DNA of 20,001 nucleotides from Natrialbaceae archaeon B1-Br10_E2g27. GTDB lineage: Archaea; Halobacteriota; Halobacteria; Halobacteriales; Natrialbaceae. The notes beneath the pieces were generated by a model. That model ran no database searches. It was given only the letters and a program-made list of their open reading frames with translations, and was not told the origin of the DNA. The translations under genes were made by a program, and so were the position numbers. The stretch lies in assembly GCA_001563885.1 (NCBI GenBank), contig LKMM01000011.1, forward strand, positions 1 to 20,001, in the 5' to 3' direction. Shown piece after piece: positions 6,557 to 16,200 of this stretch; position 1 is the first letter of the stretch, and each line of letters begins with the position of its first letter.

Positions 6557-7531
6557 CTACTGGTCACTCCATTCGAGAACGAACGTATCGCCAGAACGCG
6601 TATAAATTCGCGCCTGTTTGTACCGATCATAGAGCCATCCAAGTCCGGTCGGGACCTCGTATTCGGTTCGTTCGAGCGTAAACTCAGCTGGTAGACTAAT
6701 TGTTTCGATCTCACCAGGTCGAAACGATGGGTTGTTGTTAAGCGTATACGAGTTGTCTCTGGCGTCTTTTATTTTTGCCATCGATAACGAGATTGCACCG
6801 TCGCTATCGTTCTGTAGTTGTATACCTTTCATATCCCCAGTGTCTTTGGTTACGTCGACGATTGAAAGGTCTGTTCGGAGGTACGATTCGTTCTGACGTC
6901 TTAGCAGCCAGTTCATTGTGATAAAGCTAGCCATGAAGAAGAATATGAAGAACACAAACATCGAAACGAGAGTAAAATCGAAATTCAGTGGGCTCTGAGC
7001 ACGATATGTTTCAGCGTGTCTCTGGCCAAACAGGTACAGAACAAACGACGTGACGTACTCTCGGTTCCCGACATAAAACAAGATCAACAGGGTAGTCGGA
7101 AGACTAACCACACCAGAGATGAGTCCGACGGATGTTCGGTTGTATTGTCGGATTCCGGTCCGAACGAGGGTTGCTTCGATTTGTCCGCGTTGGTCGAGTG
7201 GATACGAAATAGCGAATATTACGAGCACTAGCCCCAACGCGATCAGCGCCCGAACGAGTAGAGGGTAGGCAAATGCAACGAGTGTCTCGCTGCCACGCCA
7301 ACTCCAATAAAGGTAGAGACCACCGAAAAGCAGAGTAACTATACTGAGGGTTTGAAATGCCGCAAAGCACTTCCCAGAGAAGCTATCCAGTGGATAGACG
7401 ACGAGTTTTGACCCGACTGTGACCAGAAACTCCCAAATCGAACGGCCAATTTTGAGAAGCTTCCGTGGGAGTTTCAGAAGCATCTTTGGAAGCTTCTTTA
7501 CTGGTTTCAATACCTTGCTGAAGACGTTCAT
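6557..7531 (-). CDS. Multi-pass membrane protein of the eCIS operon
   Basis: This 324-residue protein is not of a family I recognise. I chose ATG at 7531, which has a GGGGGTG ribosome site shortly upstream. An in-frame extension to 7753 overlaps the preceding gene and reads like non-coding sequence. The N-terminus (about 5-30) is very Lys-rich and amphipathic (VKKLPKMLLKLPRKLLK). Hydrophobic spans lie near 56-77, 84-112, 133-154, possibly 157-169, and 185-210. The C-terminal 110 residues are soluble, probably strand-rich, and include NPSFRPGEIETISLP. It sits between the NRYFQGKL-motif gene and the ASADH-like gene, immediately abutting the latter. It may anchor or dock the particle at the cell membrane; that is inferred from location only. 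Confidence 0.65.
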   Translation of the reverse strand: MNVFSKVLKPVKKLPKMLLKLPRKLLKIGRSIWEFLVTVGSKLVVYPLDSFSGKCFAAFQTLSIVTLLFGGLYLYWSWRGSETLVAFAYPLLVRALIALGLVLVIFAISYPLDQRGQIEATLVRTGIRQYNRTSVGLISGVVSLPTTLLILFYVGNREYVTSFVLYLFGQRHAETYRAQSPLNFDFTLVSMFVFFIFFFMASFITMNWLLRRQNESYLRTDLSIVDVTKDTGDMKGIQLQNDSDGAISLSMAKIKDARDNSYTLNNNPSFRPGEIETISLPAEFTLERTEYEVPTGLGWLYDRYKQARIYTRSGDTFVLEWSDQ

Positions 7532-7679
7532 TGGACACCCCCGAGAGTTGTTGTACTGGGTCGTTGCCGGCCACCCGTGTGGAGACCGACTGACCGACTC
7601 GCTGGAGTCGCTGGTCCGTCGACCAACAGGGAGTGGCGATGGACAGCGATGAGTCGGATTGGCGTTGTGACGGACTCTC

Positions 7680-8933
7680 TCATTGTTCGATAGCTTCGGT
7701 GCGCTTTTCGAGCATCTCCGCAGTTTCACCGATTTTATCCATCGTTCGTGCAACTTCGATTACAGTTGTGTCACCATCGACTGCCATTTTGAGTTCGTCG
7801 ACGAGTTCATCGAATTGCTGATAGCTCGTTCTGGTTGTTTCGCCTTCGAGTTCAGCAGCGAGGTCTGAAACGTCCACAGAGAGTCGTTGGATGAACTCGA
7901 GATACTGGTCTGGGTTCTCGTAGGTGTTCTGTCGAATCGAATCCCGCGTCTTGTTCACAATTTGTAACGATATTCGGCTGATCTCGCTTTCATCTTCGAA
8001 TTTTTCCGCGAGGTCGTCGAAAAACCGTATCGTCGTCTTCATCGACTTGTGTGTCGTATACTCCGTATGGAGCTGTAATTTAGTATTCATGCTGTTCATT
8101 TCTTTTTGAATTTGCTGGAGTCGGCCGGCAAACCCTTCAATCTGGTCCAGTTCGCTTTCGATGTACTCTGTGGGCTCGCCGACTCTGGTATCGTGAGGGT
8201 TGTTAGTATCAGATATGTGTGATAACAAGAGAGAAAACAACAAATCGTTATCATAGACATACGGTCGCCGTTTGGTCTCATCGCCTGCTCTCCAGCTACC
8301 ATCGGGCGTCTGCTCGAACGAGCCGAGAAACACTGCTGAATCGGCTTGATCGGTCGGTTGTTGGCGGTACTCGTGGTGATATGCGTTAGCAATATCGTCT
8401 GCGATCTCCTCAAGAGTTTTGTTCGTATCGATGAGTTCCGTAAGTGCTAGTTGGGGCGGAGATTTGTATTCAGCCGGCGATGCCTCCGTCGCGGTGATAG
8501 AAAACACCTCCAGAATGCGACTTTCTTCGGACTCGTCGCCATCGAGCGGCTCCGCCCCAGGAACCGGAACCGGGTCTTTGGTTTCGGTGTCGAACTCGAG
8601 ATAAATGTATACTTCGTCGCCTTCTGGAATCGGGATCGCTTTGACTGTTGGATTGCTCACGACAATCGGCCGGCCGGCCGTATCGATTGCTATCCCGGGT
8701 TCGACTGTAAAGTGCAGCCGATCATCTTCTTGCTCGAATTCCGAAATATCAAGTCCAGAGATAATACCTACACCGCTAGTAAGTCTGGTTATCGTTTCCA
8801 AGCGATTTGCGTGATACTGTTGATCGGAAAGCATATCTTGGGCAGTCATAAGCTTACCCTGGAAGTATCGGTTCTTTTCGAAGTTTCGCAGTTCGAATCT
8901 ACGTGACGTGTCTTGGTTTCCGTCTTGTGACAT
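7680..8933 (-). CDS. eCIS-associated protein with NRYFQGKL motif
   Basis: This 417-residue protein starts at ATG 8933. Residues about 18-63 carry the pattern FEKNRYFQGKLMT..D....Q.YH..R and then SGVGIISGLDI. PGIAIDTAGRPIVV follows near 90. This pattern recurs in proteins of many eCIS loci (NRYFYGKLL...GVVCGLEV...PGYALD). Their function is not established; a baseplate- or fibre-associated role has been supposed. The C-terminal part from about 265 is strongly helical and probably coiled-coil, with heptad-like Leu/Ile spacing. It lies 33 bp after the tail-protein-I-like gene. The 148-bp gap after it shows no clear feature apart from the ribosome site of the next gene. Confidence 0.65.
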   Translation of the reverse strand: MSQDGNQDTSRRFELRNFEKNRYFQGKLMTAQDMLSDQQYHANRLETITRLTSGVGIISGLDISEFEQEDDRLHFTVEPGIAIDTAGRPIVVSNPTVKAIPIPEGDEVYIYLEFDTETKDPVPVPGAEPLDGDESEESRILEVFSITATEASPAEYKSPPQLALTELIDTNKTLEEIADDIANAYHHEYRQQPTDQADSAVFLGSFEQTPDGSWRAGDETKRRPYVYDNDLLFSLLLSHISDTNNPHDTRVGEPTEYIESELDQIEGFAGRLQQIQKEMNSMNTKLQLHTEYTTHKSMKTTIRFFDDLAEKFEDESEISRISLQIVNKTRDSIRQNTYENPDQYLEFIQRLSVDVSDLAAELEGETTRTSYQQFDELVDELKMAVDGDTTVIEVARTMDKIGETAEMLEKRTEAIEQ

Positions 8934-8966
8934 GGTATCTGTGTGTTCGTGTAGTTCAGTTGGTTG

Positions 8967-11189
8967 TTATTCGACTGTGCGCTCGTCTGGTCTCAAGATT
9001 GCCTGTTTACCGAGTGTGGACTCACCCAGTTTGACTTCCCGGGCAGGGTAGACCGTATTTATCCCCAGATATGTGTGCGCCCCCAGTTGGAACCGATGTT
9101 CCAGTTTCTTTACTTCGGCATCAGCAGAAACTGGTTTCTCCGCTTCGATAATATTTTCGATAATAGTAACGTATTTATCTGGCACCCCTGGTTGAACTAA
9201 TATTTGGAATCGACGCGGATGGCCAATGAGTTTGTTATAGTACTGATCGTAGTGTTCGTCTGATAACCATTCTAGCGAATCATATTCAAAAAAGTAAATT
9301 TTGTTGCTCTCCGAATTAGTAAACCGGTTTCGGTACTGTGTGAGGTCAGCCGTGGCCTCTCGAGTGGTTAGATATCCAGCATCAACGAGTGTTTCGAGCC
9401 GTCGTTCGATCTGGACGAGTGTCCGGTGGTTTGACTGAGAGACGGTGTCGACGTGATCGAGATACAGTTGGAGTAGCTCCATCAGTCCCGTTTTCGTTCC
9501 GCGATTTCTGTACAATTCAGGAGCACGAGCGAGCAGTTCACGACGTGCCTGTTCGGGCCATCGGTCACCGAGATCGACCGCGAGCCACTCGTTGAGCCAA
9601 GACAGATATTCGACCGGAATCTCCTCTGGATCGAGATACGTCGTCTGGTGTTCGAGTCGTTCTTCGATATCGACGAAGACGGATTCGAAGATGGCCAGAA
9701 ACCGAGTCAGGAACGCCGATTGGTCCTGTGTTTTCGAGTAAATCTCTGGTAAATATCTAATGTAGGATTTCCGGGGACAGTACGTTTTAAACGAGTTCAG
9801 ACGAGGCGAGGATTCTCGGTTACCGACCAGCCGTATCTCGACGTGAAGATACTGGCCGATTGCATCCGTGAGTAAGATATCTTCTGGATCGTGGGCCGTC
9901 TGAACGGAGCGTTCCTCGAAATCCCGTTGGATCCGTTCTTTGGCACGGTCCATCCACTCTTTGACTGTCTGTTGAGATGTCTGTGGAAGGAGAGACGCGA
10001 CCTCAGCAGGAGTATGCTCGATTAGGTCCCACAATCCGTAGATATCAGCTGCACGGAGCGTATCGAGCTGTGTCTGGGTGCAATCCAAACCGCTGAGATC
10101 GTCGAGTTCCCCGTCGCCGTCGGAAGTATAATAATTGAATTCGACGCGCGTATCCGGTTGTAACTCCGAGAGATCCAGTTTTGTTCGATGCCACTGCATA
10201 TCTGACCGGCCAGAATTGAACCGGTTTATCAATCTACCTTCATACCGGAGACTCTCGGAGTCTTTTTTATTGACGCTGCGTTCGCTCAGCTCCCAAAGTG
10301 TCGTTTCCGGCCCCGAGTGGGCATATATTGGTCGCTCACCGCCTTCTCGTTGGGTTGGCTCACACTGGAGTCCGGTAAGCGGACTGTCCGGAGCATCGAA
10401 CACATCGGTATCGTCCGTTTGGCTGTTCCACTCGATGAACTGTTGTGTATCGTCTTCGTCGGTTCCCAGAAAGACCAGCGTATCTTCTGATTTGACACTG
10501 ACGTACCTCGGCGTAACCCACTCTAGCGCCTCGAGGTAGGTTTTGGATGGTGTCTCCGGAAACGTGCCGACGTCTGGCGTCGAGTGTACCAGTCTCGGTC
10601 CATCGGAGTGATCTTCGAGAACGTATACAGTCTCGTCTGGACCAACCGAAAGGTCGACTGGTGAGTCCAGTCCGTCGAGTATCGTTTGGGTCGTTCCGTC
10701 CGATTCGATCGTTCGAACCGCTCCGTTTCCCGACTCAGTCGCCGGTTCGAGAACGTAGACACGCCGCTGGCTCCCGACGACCGTTATCGGATCGACCGAT
10801 AGGTCAATCCTCGAGATGAGTTGACGGGTTTGTCGAGAAAAGACAGCGAGGTTGTCACTATCGGTATCGAACAGATAGATCTCTCGGTTCGTCGATGCAA
10901 TCGCATCAGGTCGGTCCATCTCGAGGTCGTCGTACCCGATCAGCGTAAGCGACTTCAGTTCGGATTCTGCCGGTTGATATACGCTAACGGTGCCGAGCGG
11001 ACAGAGCACGAGGAGTGTTCCACTCGAGTTGACGTCGAAATCAGCCGCTGGAAACTCGAGTGGGGACGATACAAGGGTCGTCGTCTGTGCAAGCGTACCG
11101 CTCCCTTCGCTAAGATTGATATTGCGACTGATCCAGCGAGACCACTCTTCTGTCGTCGATGCACTAACGAACGCGAACTCTTCGGTCAT
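8967..11189 (-). CDS. Tail-protein-I-like baseplate protein with propeller-like N-terminus and HhH insert
   Basis: This 740-residue protein starts at ATG 11189, 4 bp after the second baseplate-J gene. Residues about 50-300 contain repeated strand motifs (VYVLEPA, VYVLEDH, IYLFDTD, SPVDLSVGPDE) like NHL/YncE-type beta-propellers. Residues about 365-425 (LDTLRAADIYGLWDLIEHTP onward) look like a helix-hairpin-helix or DUF4332-like module. Residues about 445-580 match the phage tail-protein-I region (TIGR02242 type): PRKSYIRYLPEIYS, then LSWLNEWLAVDLGDRWPEQA, then RGTKTGLMELLQLYL. The C-terminus is unassigned. Tail protein I (P2 gpI) is a baseplate component. The propeller could be a host-facing or particle-stabilising addition; that is inference. 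Confidence 0.8.
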   Translation of the reverse strand: MTEEFAFVSASTTEEWSRWISRNINLSEGSGTLAQTTTLVSSPLEFPAADFDVNSSGTLLVLCPLGTVSVYQPAESELKSLTLIGYDDLEMDRPDAIASTNREIYLFDTDSDNLAVFSRQTRQLISRIDLSVDPITVVGSQRRVYVLEPATESGNGAVRTIESDGTTQTILDGLDSPVDLSVGPDETVYVLEDHSDGPRLVHSTPDVGTFPETPSKTYLEALEWVTPRYVSVKSEDTLVFLGTDEDDTQQFIEWNSQTDDTDVFDAPDSPLTGLQCEPTQREGGERPIYAHSGPETTLWELSERSVNKKDSESLRYEGRLINRFNSGRSDMQWHRTKLDLSELQPDTRVEFNYYTSDGDGELDDLSGLDCTQTQLDTLRAADIYGLWDLIEHTPAEVASLLPQTSQQTVKEWMDRAKERIQRDFEERSVQTAHDPEDILLTDAIGQYLHVEIRLVGNRESSPRLNSFKTYCPRKSYIRYLPEIYSKTQDQSAFLTRFLAIFESVFVDIEERLEHQTTYLDPEEIPVEYLSWLNEWLAVDLGDRWPEQARRELLARAPELYRNRGTKTGLMELLQLYLDHVDTVSQSNHRTLVQIERRLETLVDAGYLTTREATADLTQYRNRFTNSESNKIYFFEYDSLEWLSDEHYDQYYNKLIGHPRRFQILVQPGVPDKYVTIIENIIEAEKPVSADAEVKKLEHRFQLGAHTYLGINTVYPAREVKLGESTLGKQAILRPDERTVE

Positions 11190-11193
11190 GATC

Positions 11194-13170
11194 TTACTCG
11201 AATGTTACGGTGGCCGTAATGTCGTCTTCGACAAGCGATAGCAACGCCGTGTCAGGGATCAGTACGTTTCCATACTCGTCTATGTCCTCTTCGCCGTTTG
11301 CGCTAATCGAGAGCGTTTCGACGCGACTGATACAGGAAATAGTCGCGATGATGTCTTCGATTTCTGTGACGTACAGTGGACGACCGAACGGCCACCCATC
11401 ACCATCGTATCCAGTAATCGGATGGAGATACTCCCGAAGCTCGTCTGTTATTTCCCTGATGACTTCAGCCCTCGAGTAACTGGGTAATGCAGAGACAGTT
11501 ACCGTAATGCCAATTCGGACGTACTCGGGCTTGCCGACACTGACGTGATCCCCAATGAGGCTACAGCGATCGAGATGCTCTCTCACTGCATCGAGAAACC
11601 CATCGCTCGGCTCTGGTTTGGGTTTCATGCTGTAGGGAACGACGACGACGTGATTTTTGTTGAGTGTATCACCCTGTGGAGTCTGTTCTGTGGTGACCAT
11701 CGCTTTCGCGCGACCGAATCTAAGTCCGGGAGTGTGTGTTGCAATATACTCATAATCGTCCAGCGTAGCGGCCCGGTATGGAACCTTCAGATCGCGTTTG
11801 AATCGATCGATTGCTTCAGGAATCGACTCCATATCCGTTCCCCCAGTAGCCGGACCGATCGGCGAAACGGGAACGTCAGCCAGCGAAACCCCATCGATGA
11901 GGTCTCCCTGCTCGTCGTCAAAATACCAGTCGGCCGCATCGGAGACGTTACCAGCCGTTCCACCACCGTGGACATACCGTGTTGCGAGTACGTGCTTGCC
12001 GACTGGTGGCTTTGCACCGTTTATTCCATCACCGAAGACGACTGCCCCACGTTGTTTCTCGAGTACGTAATGTGTGTCTGTCGGGCCTGACGTGTCCAGG
12101 TTGTCGACGGCAGTCCACTGCTCGCCGTCAATTTCGATGGTCGCATCGAGCACTGGAGCGTGTTCGAAAAAGAACGTTTCGTTCGCATAGATCGACGTCT
12201 CGAGTTGCTCGTCTGCCCGTTTGAGCAACTCACCGTTGAGTATCTGTCGGTGGCTGACCTCGAGGATGTTCAGTCGAATCGCATCCAGTTGTGGCGGGAC
12301 TTCATACCCCGGTGTCTGGACTTGACAGCGAAGCCAGACGAGTCCCGGTCGTTGGTTGTGGACGTTGACCGTGTTCAGTGCGTCCGTATCGATTTCCCAG
12401 TCGAGGGGTTTAGAGAGGATAACTTTTCCATCCTGATAGAACACGTTCGTCTGATCTTCCACAACAGGAACGTCAGCCCAGGCATCGTCGTTTTCCCAGT
12501 CGTTGTAATCCGGACAGTACTGCCAGTTGACTTCGACGGATGGCTCAAACGTGCTGTCGAACTCCCCATGTGTGGCGATCTCCGGCAGTTGATCGTCGTA
12601 CAGATCAAACGTAAGTTCTAGGACGCTGGCATCTGCAAACGGGTCCCGATCGAATCCGAGATACAGGGTATCTCCGCTGGCAGGATCGTCACCGAACATA
12701 TAATAATTCGTGTTGCGGGTCTCGTTTTCTCGTGTATTGTCGACCGTATCGCCATCAGCACACGTAATGACCCGTTCGAGGTTTGCCGCGGTGAGCGTCG
12801 TCGCGGAGTCTGTTACGAACGATTTCAACACGCCAGAAGAGTCATCCACCGACAATTCCGTTCCTGCCGAGATGATCGTCCCATCGGCATCGGTCGGTGG
12901 CTCGAGGGTAACCTGCCCTGTTGCAGGCTGTGGTGGCCGTTGTCTGACCCCGAGTAAATTGAGATACTTTCTTCGCTCCCGATCTGAGAGATGATTTATT
13001 TGATAGATGTACGTTTCTGAGACCCATGCCAGCAGTTCGAGAATTGCAACACCAGTATCGTGGACGTTGTGGTCGGTCCACTCGCTGGTATGAATCGGAA
13101 TCTGACGTTTGGCGCGCTCGAAGATATCCTCGAACTCCTCATCATCGAGGTCTGGAATTTCTACACCCAT
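11194..13170 (-). CDS. Baseplate J-like protein 2 (Afp12/gp7-like position)
   Basis: This 658-residue protein starts at ATG 13170 with a strong GGGGGGAG site just upstream. The N-terminus has IPIHTSEWTDHNVHDTGVAI then LELLAWVSETYIYQINHL, typical of the second baseplate-J protein of eCIS. The middle and C-terminal part has VVFGDGINGAKPPVGKHV, the GGGTAGNVSDA turn, and the YRAATLDDYEYIATHTPG segment that marks Baseplate_J proteins. It should form part of the baseplate wedge around the hub. It lies 127 bp after the first baseplate-J gene and 4 bp before the tail-protein-I-like gene. Confidence 0.9.
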   Translation of the reverse strand: MGVEIPDLDDEEFEDIFERAKRQIPIHTSEWTDHNVHDTGVAILELLAWVSETYIYQINHLSDRERRKYLNLLGVRQRPPQPATGQVTLEPPTDADGTIISAGTELSVDDSSGVLKSFVTDSATTLTAANLERVITCADGDTVDNTRENETRNTNYYMFGDDPASGDTLYLGFDRDPFADASVLELTFDLYDDQLPEIATHGEFDSTFEPSVEVNWQYCPDYNDWENDDAWADVPVVEDQTNVFYQDGKVILSKPLDWEIDTDALNTVNVHNQRPGLVWLRCQVQTPGYEVPPQLDAIRLNILEVSHRQILNGELLKRADEQLETSIYANETFFFEHAPVLDATIEIDGEQWTAVDNLDTSGPTDTHYVLEKQRGAVVFGDGINGAKPPVGKHVLATRYVHGGGTAGNVSDAADWYFDDEQGDLIDGVSLADVPVSPIGPATGGTDMESIPEAIDRFKRDLKVPYRAATLDDYEYIATHTPGLRFGRAKAMVTTEQTPQGDTLNKNHVVVVPYSMKPKPEPSDGFLDAVREHLDRCSLIGDHVSVGKPEYVRIGITVTVSALPSYSRAEVIREITDELREYLHPITGYDGDGWPFGRPLYVTEIEDIIATISCISRVETLSISANGEEDIDEYGNVLIPDTALLSLVEDDITATVTFE

Positions 13171-13270
13171 GAGACTCCCCCCGTAGCCGTGATAGTGGCT
13201 GTGTATCTGCCATATAGTTCGGTAATTGCGTTCGGTACGTTAGATACAGGCATCGACCGGAACAATGATT

Positions 13271-13293
13271 CTGTCTCGAGCGTCTGGAGACAG
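13271..13293 (-). other. Hairpin in the gap between the two baseplate-J genes
   Basis: CTGTCTC (13271-13277) and GAGACAG (13287-13293) form a perfect 7-bp stem with a 9-nt loop. It starts 4 nt past the stop of the first baseplate-J gene on the minus strand. No U-run follows, so it is not a clear terminator. It might protect or process the mRNA between the two baseplate genes. A weak TATA-like ACTATAT element also lies in this gap at about 13212-13220. Confidence 0.25.
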
Positions 13294-13297
13294 GACA

Positions 13298-16200
13298 TTA
13301 TCGATCACCCTCAAACTCGACTGTCACGTCGTGTTGGCCGCTGTAGACCAACACGTCCGAGGCGACGATCGGAGTTCCCTCTCCGCCAGTGAGTGTCACT
13401 TGTTCGTTACCTTCTCGGTAGGTTACCGAGATATGCTTGACGTAGTCGACACGATCCAGTTGTTCGAGACAGCCACTGAATTCGCTGGGTGCCGGTGTGT
13501 CACCGATATCCCATCCCGTTCCGTTAGGGCCACCGGTAAGCGGTTGGCTAAACTCATCGAGTGCTGAGTTGGCCGTCTCCTGGATGCGGGCAGCACTTTC
13601 GACGCTGCTCGAGTGGACGGTCGCGTCGACGGAGACTTCGACGTAGGTCGGCCCCCGAACGGTCAGTTTTGACTGATCTCCGACGATCGTTTCGGGTGCT
13701 GTCTCTACGAGTTTGTCTTCGACCTGTTTTAAGAGCTCTTCGGATGGCACGGGCATTCGTTCGTCCGTATCGGGGACGATAAGCAGCGTTACGCGACCAA
13801 TCTCACCTGTCTCTTCTTTCCCTGCCCTGCATTCGACACGTGCGACCTCGCGTGCTGCAGATGATGCGATCCGCTCGAAGCCGTCTTTCGTGACGGGTTT
13901 ACCCCGATCACGAAGCTGTTTCGGTGCGCGGGAGACGAACTCCGAGATCGATTCTTGGTCTTCGCCGTTTTCGCCTGGGCTCGGGTTCGTTACCTCCTCG
14001 ATAAGCCTGATTTCATCATGCAAGTTACTCACCGCACCCGCTTCGACGTTTCCATCGCTCCCGCCACCGATCTTATACGTTGCTTTGATGTTATTTTCGC
14101 CTGCTGGTGGAATCGCACCGCGCTTTCCATCGCCGAACCGAACGATTCCGTCCGAGCGATTGAGCACGTACTCTCTGGACGACGGTGTGGAGTTGAAAAA
14201 GTCAGGAACCTGCTCCCACTCGACCCAAAACGCCGTCAGTTCGCCCTGACTGTTGAATTCTTTTTCAATGTCGGTCGAACTGTCGTTTTCGAGACGCTGT
14301 TGTTCACGTTGGGAGACGACGTTGAGTTCATCCACCCAGACCGTGGCGTTCAAAATCGGTGCCTGGGAGAACCGATACGTTGCGTTGGCTGTTTCGTTAC
14401 TCGAACCAAGCGTTTCCTCGTCGATCGATACGGTGTTTTTTGCCCACGCAGTGTTCAGGTGGAACCCATCTACGACCGGCGGCGTGCGGGTTCGCTCACT
14501 GCGTTCACGCTCGGAGATCGACGTGGTCGATAACTCTCGTCGGTTGGTCGCTGGAAGTTCTGTCGATCTGACCGGAGCGAACAGTCCACTTTCGCTTCGG
14601 GCGAATTCGTCTCTCGTAAGCCGAATGCGTATCCAGTGGCGTTCTTTCCCGAACAGCGAAAACGAGGTTGTCTCTTCGGGGAAGGTAACCCCCAGAATCC
14701 CTCGTTCGGTCAGATCGCCGGTCCCGTCTCTCGAGGTCAGTCGCGTCCATTCGTCGATCGACGGGTCAGAACAGTATTCGATATCGATCCACGGATTGAA
14801 TTCGTGCGGGTAGACAGCCTCTTCCATCGAAATATACAGCTGGATTGGACCACCGGCAAGTGGCCTATCGAACCCCAGATATAGCGTCTGTTTCTCGCCA
14901 GGAAGTGACGCAAACGGTTTGATTTCCGTTTTGGCTGCAGTGACGTCTTCGAACGTGAGATTGTTATACGTGAACTGACGTTCGAACGGACACTCCGATT
15001 GATTGTACTGTAGCGAGATTGTCTCGTACGCCGGCGGTGATATATGGTCATCTAACCGCTCCCAATTGTTTTGATCAGTTGCTTCGACACGTATCTCGCC
15101 ATAGTTTCCGCTCACGAGGCGGGTCCGTATCCAGTGTTTTTCGTGCCCGCCAACGCTGGTGGCTGCAATGTCTGTGGGTGCCTCGAACGTGATCGTTCCA
15201 GACGATTGTAACATGTCTGTCGTATCCTCGACGGAGAGTCGTCGCCATCCGTTCCCGTTCCAGTACTCCCAGACGAGTTCTGGATTGACGTCGGTGGCCT
15301 CCGATGGTTCGCTGTCTTCGCCCTCGAACGTGATCGTAACCGTCGCTCCAGGCTTTGTAAACGCCTCTTCACAGGCAAGATGAAACGTCGCTGCTTCAGT
15401 CGGATACTCACCGAGCAACAACTGTGTCGAATTGGAATCTAACTCGAGGACGACGTCGTTGGTAACCGCCAGATCCGGTTTGAGATCACGACCGGTATCT
15501 GTCTGGTCAGTTCCGACTGAAAGCCGGACCGAATCGATTAGAATGTTAAATAGCGGTGAGGACAGTTCGTTCTCGGCTATCCGACACCTGATCCAGCGCG
15601 TTTCAACGTCGTCGATTTCGGTTTCGGTGACCGTTCCAGGAATTTCGAGCGTAATGGTCTGTGTTTCGAACTCTCTCGAGAGGGTGTTCTCGAAGACTCT
15701 CGACCGCAACCGCTCTCGAAGCGCAGTCAACCGCCGCTGTGTCCCTTCGACGAGTGTCTCATCGATCTCTGGGTCGTCGAATAGATTGGCTGGTAACTCG
15801 GGAGAGTGTTCTGTTTCCGAGGTGGTAGACGGTGACCCGAACCGGCCCTTTCTGATGTCGTCGATGATCGAACGCACCAACAGGTCGTACTCGGGATGAT
15901 CCGACAGCAGTTTGTAATCGAACCCTTCGAGGTACTGTTTTTGCCGGTGAATAAACGATTCAACCCACTGGAACTCAGATAGCGTCGCGAGGTCGTGTTC
16001 CTGGCGTCCAGCGACCTCAAGAGAGTGCCACCCTGTCTCACCGGCTTCATTGTCGCCGTAATATTCCCACTCTAAGTAGTCTCGAAAGACGGTTACAGGT
16101 GCGTTCGTTGTGATCTCGAGTTCGATAGTCGAGCCAGGATTCAGGTTCAACAGATCGGAATGACCGAGATAGTAGGCGTGTGTCTGTAGGTTCTCACCCG

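Noticed and set aside
7532..7753. Upstream extension of the membrane-protein gene
   Set aside because: It overlaps the end of the preceding gene and reads as non-coding; the ATG at 7531 has a GGGGGTG site.
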